A stretch of DNA of 64,000 nucleotides, taken from contig NZ_FTMN01000002.1 in assembly GCF_900155945.1 (NCBI RefSeq), positions 472,981 through 536,980 of the forward strand, written 5' to 3'. Shown here piece after piece: positions 63,448-64,000 of the stretch (the stretch's first letter is position 1; every line of letters begins with the position of its first letter). The DNA comes from Marinobacterium stanieri. Its GTDB lineage: Bacteria; Pseudomonadota; Gammaproteobacteria; Pseudomonadales; Balneatricaceae. The translations under genes were made by a program, and so were the position numbers. The notes beneath the pieces were generated by a model. It searched no databases. It was not told where the DNA came from and saw only the letters and a list, made by a program, of their open reading frames with translations.

Positions 63448-63668
63448 GTCCCCTCTTGCTTGGCCTTGTATGGATAATTCCGTGTGTTTTCCGGGTAAAT
63501 TGGGACCCACCCTCAACGGCCATTGAGGGCCTTCATGCAGCAGCTCGGTGATTGGCCGGCTCCTCTTGCGAGAGACCGATAACAAGTGGGTAGCGCTGCA
63601 TGACTCGTTAGCGATAACTCGAACAGTCATCGGGGCCCCGAGCCCGCATAGCAAGGCAGAGTTAGCTT
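63421..63668 (+). mobile_element. Left non-coding end of an IS110-family element (candidate bridge RNA region)
   Basis: About 250 GC-rich bases without a credible gene, between the low-GC gajA promoter and the transposase start. It is rich in hairpins: GGGGCGCC/GGCGTCCCC near 63431, the perfect CCCTCAA/TTGAGGG (about 63510-63530) and GGGGCCCCGAGCCCG near the transposase start. IS110-family elements carry a long structured non-coding end that encodes the bridge RNA guiding insertion, and position and structure fit. The exact element boundary cannot be set. Confidence 0.55.
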
Positions 63669-64000
63669 ATGACCATACACACAGAAAGCCAAATTGAAAT
63701 CAACGTCGGCGTTGACGTCGGTAAATCCACACTCGATATCGTCCTGCATCCGCTGGACCTCCATTTCCAAATCCCGAACGAAGAAACGTCTATCCGTAAG
63801 ATCGTTCAGATCCTTAAATCCCAAAATGTCACACGCATTGTCACGGAAGCCACGGGCCGCCATGAACATGCATTCGTGTTTGCTTGTGACCAGGCAAACC
63901 TGCCCATTGTCGTGGTCAATCCTGTCAGCATCAGGCGCTACGCCCAGGCCATCGGCGTACTGGCTAAAACGGATAAGATTGATGCCAGTGTCATCGCACG
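63669..64000 (+). CDS. IS110-family (possibly IS1111-type) transposase, 3' end missing
   Basis: Runs off the right edge after 110 codons. The N-terminal DEDD RuvC-like domain is recognisable: first Asp in VGVDVGKSTLDIVL, Glu in VTEATGRHEH, and the conserved VVNPVSIRRYAQAIGVLAKTDKIDASVIA, where KTDKIDA carries the next Asp residues. The C-terminal Ser domain is outside the window. It is oriented opposite to the gajA/gajB/abi genes. The neighbouring attC-like sequence suggests the IS1111-attC subgroup, described as inserting into integron attC sites; the subgroup assignment is inference. Confidence 0.9.
   Translation, partial: MTIHTESQIEINVGVDVGKSTLDIVLHPLDLHFQIPNEETSIRKIVQILKSQNVTRIVTEATGRHEHAFVFACDQANLPIVVVNPVSIRRYAQAIGVLAKTDKIDASVIA

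Noticed and set aside
63346..63654. 102-codon minus-strand open frame between gajA and the transposase
   Set aside because: It lies over the hairpin-rich end of the IS110-type element, has no family resemblance and no ribosome site.

Overview
The window looks like a piece of a gammaproteobacterial chromosome with roughly 55-60% GC in most of its length. The style is that of a marine or halophilic Oceanospirillales/Marinobacterium-like genus, but the genus cannot be fixed from sequence alone. Support for this placement comes from the long-form purC, a YeeN-type YebC paralogue, a DUF2252 protein, a REP-associated transposase with REP elements, and several c-di-GMP proteins. I see no rRNA, tRNA or CRISPR array.

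Region by region. 1-8.8 kb is signalling: the C-terminal part of a giant Ser/Thr-kinase/AAA/hybrid histidine kinase that runs off the left edge, then a PhnD-like binding protein translationally coupled to a GGDEF-EAL protein whose EAL domain has lost its catalytic base. 8.9-12.2 kb holds a small lipoprotein, a GDT1/UPF0016 Mn2+ exporter behind a yybP-ykoY Mn2+ riboswitch, a second lipoprotein and a DUF2252 protein. 12.2-17.4 kb holds a Fur-boxed di-haem peroxidase, a REP transposase with tandemly duplicated REP modules, purC, an M48 lipoprotein protease, and an HxlR regulator divergent from ydhR. 17.6-22.3 kb is etfBA with an acyl-CoA ligase and an AraC regulator. 22.2-27.8 kb is an iron-uptake block: a GntR regulator, an IutA-type receptor, a GlxA-type regulator and an MFS carrier.

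27.8-34.5 kb is a compact operon not recognised as a named system. A DeoR/GlpR-type regulator is divergent from a complete Fbp/Afu-like ABC importer, which is followed with overlapping or close-packed genes by an MBL hydrolase, a histidine phosphatase and a PNKP-like HAD phosphatase. The likely theme is capture of an organophosphate followed by phosphate removal. 34.6-57.5 kb is mixed metabolism and stress: a CheY-like regulator, an AraC regulator and aldehyde dehydrogenase, MscS with a membrane P-loop ATPase, an ECF sigma/anti-sigma pair with a DUF3455 protein, D-serine ammonia-lyase, an alpha/beta-hydrolase-fold protein without its serine nucleophile, a second diguanylate cyclase, qorB, two LysR regulators with their targets, an L,D-transpeptidase and a 607-residue helical-repeat protein.

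58.2-64 kb is clearly foreign. GC drops to about 36-42%, and all three genes are defence genes on the minus strand: a Gabija pair (GajA OLD-nuclease and GajB UvrD-helicase) and an Abi-alpha (DUF4393) protein. Two sequences with integron attC architecture sit exactly in the gene boundaries, so the defence genes look like integron cassettes. A third attC-like half-site lies upstream of gajA, next to the start of an IS110-family transposase that runs off the right edge. This is the most interesting part of the window.
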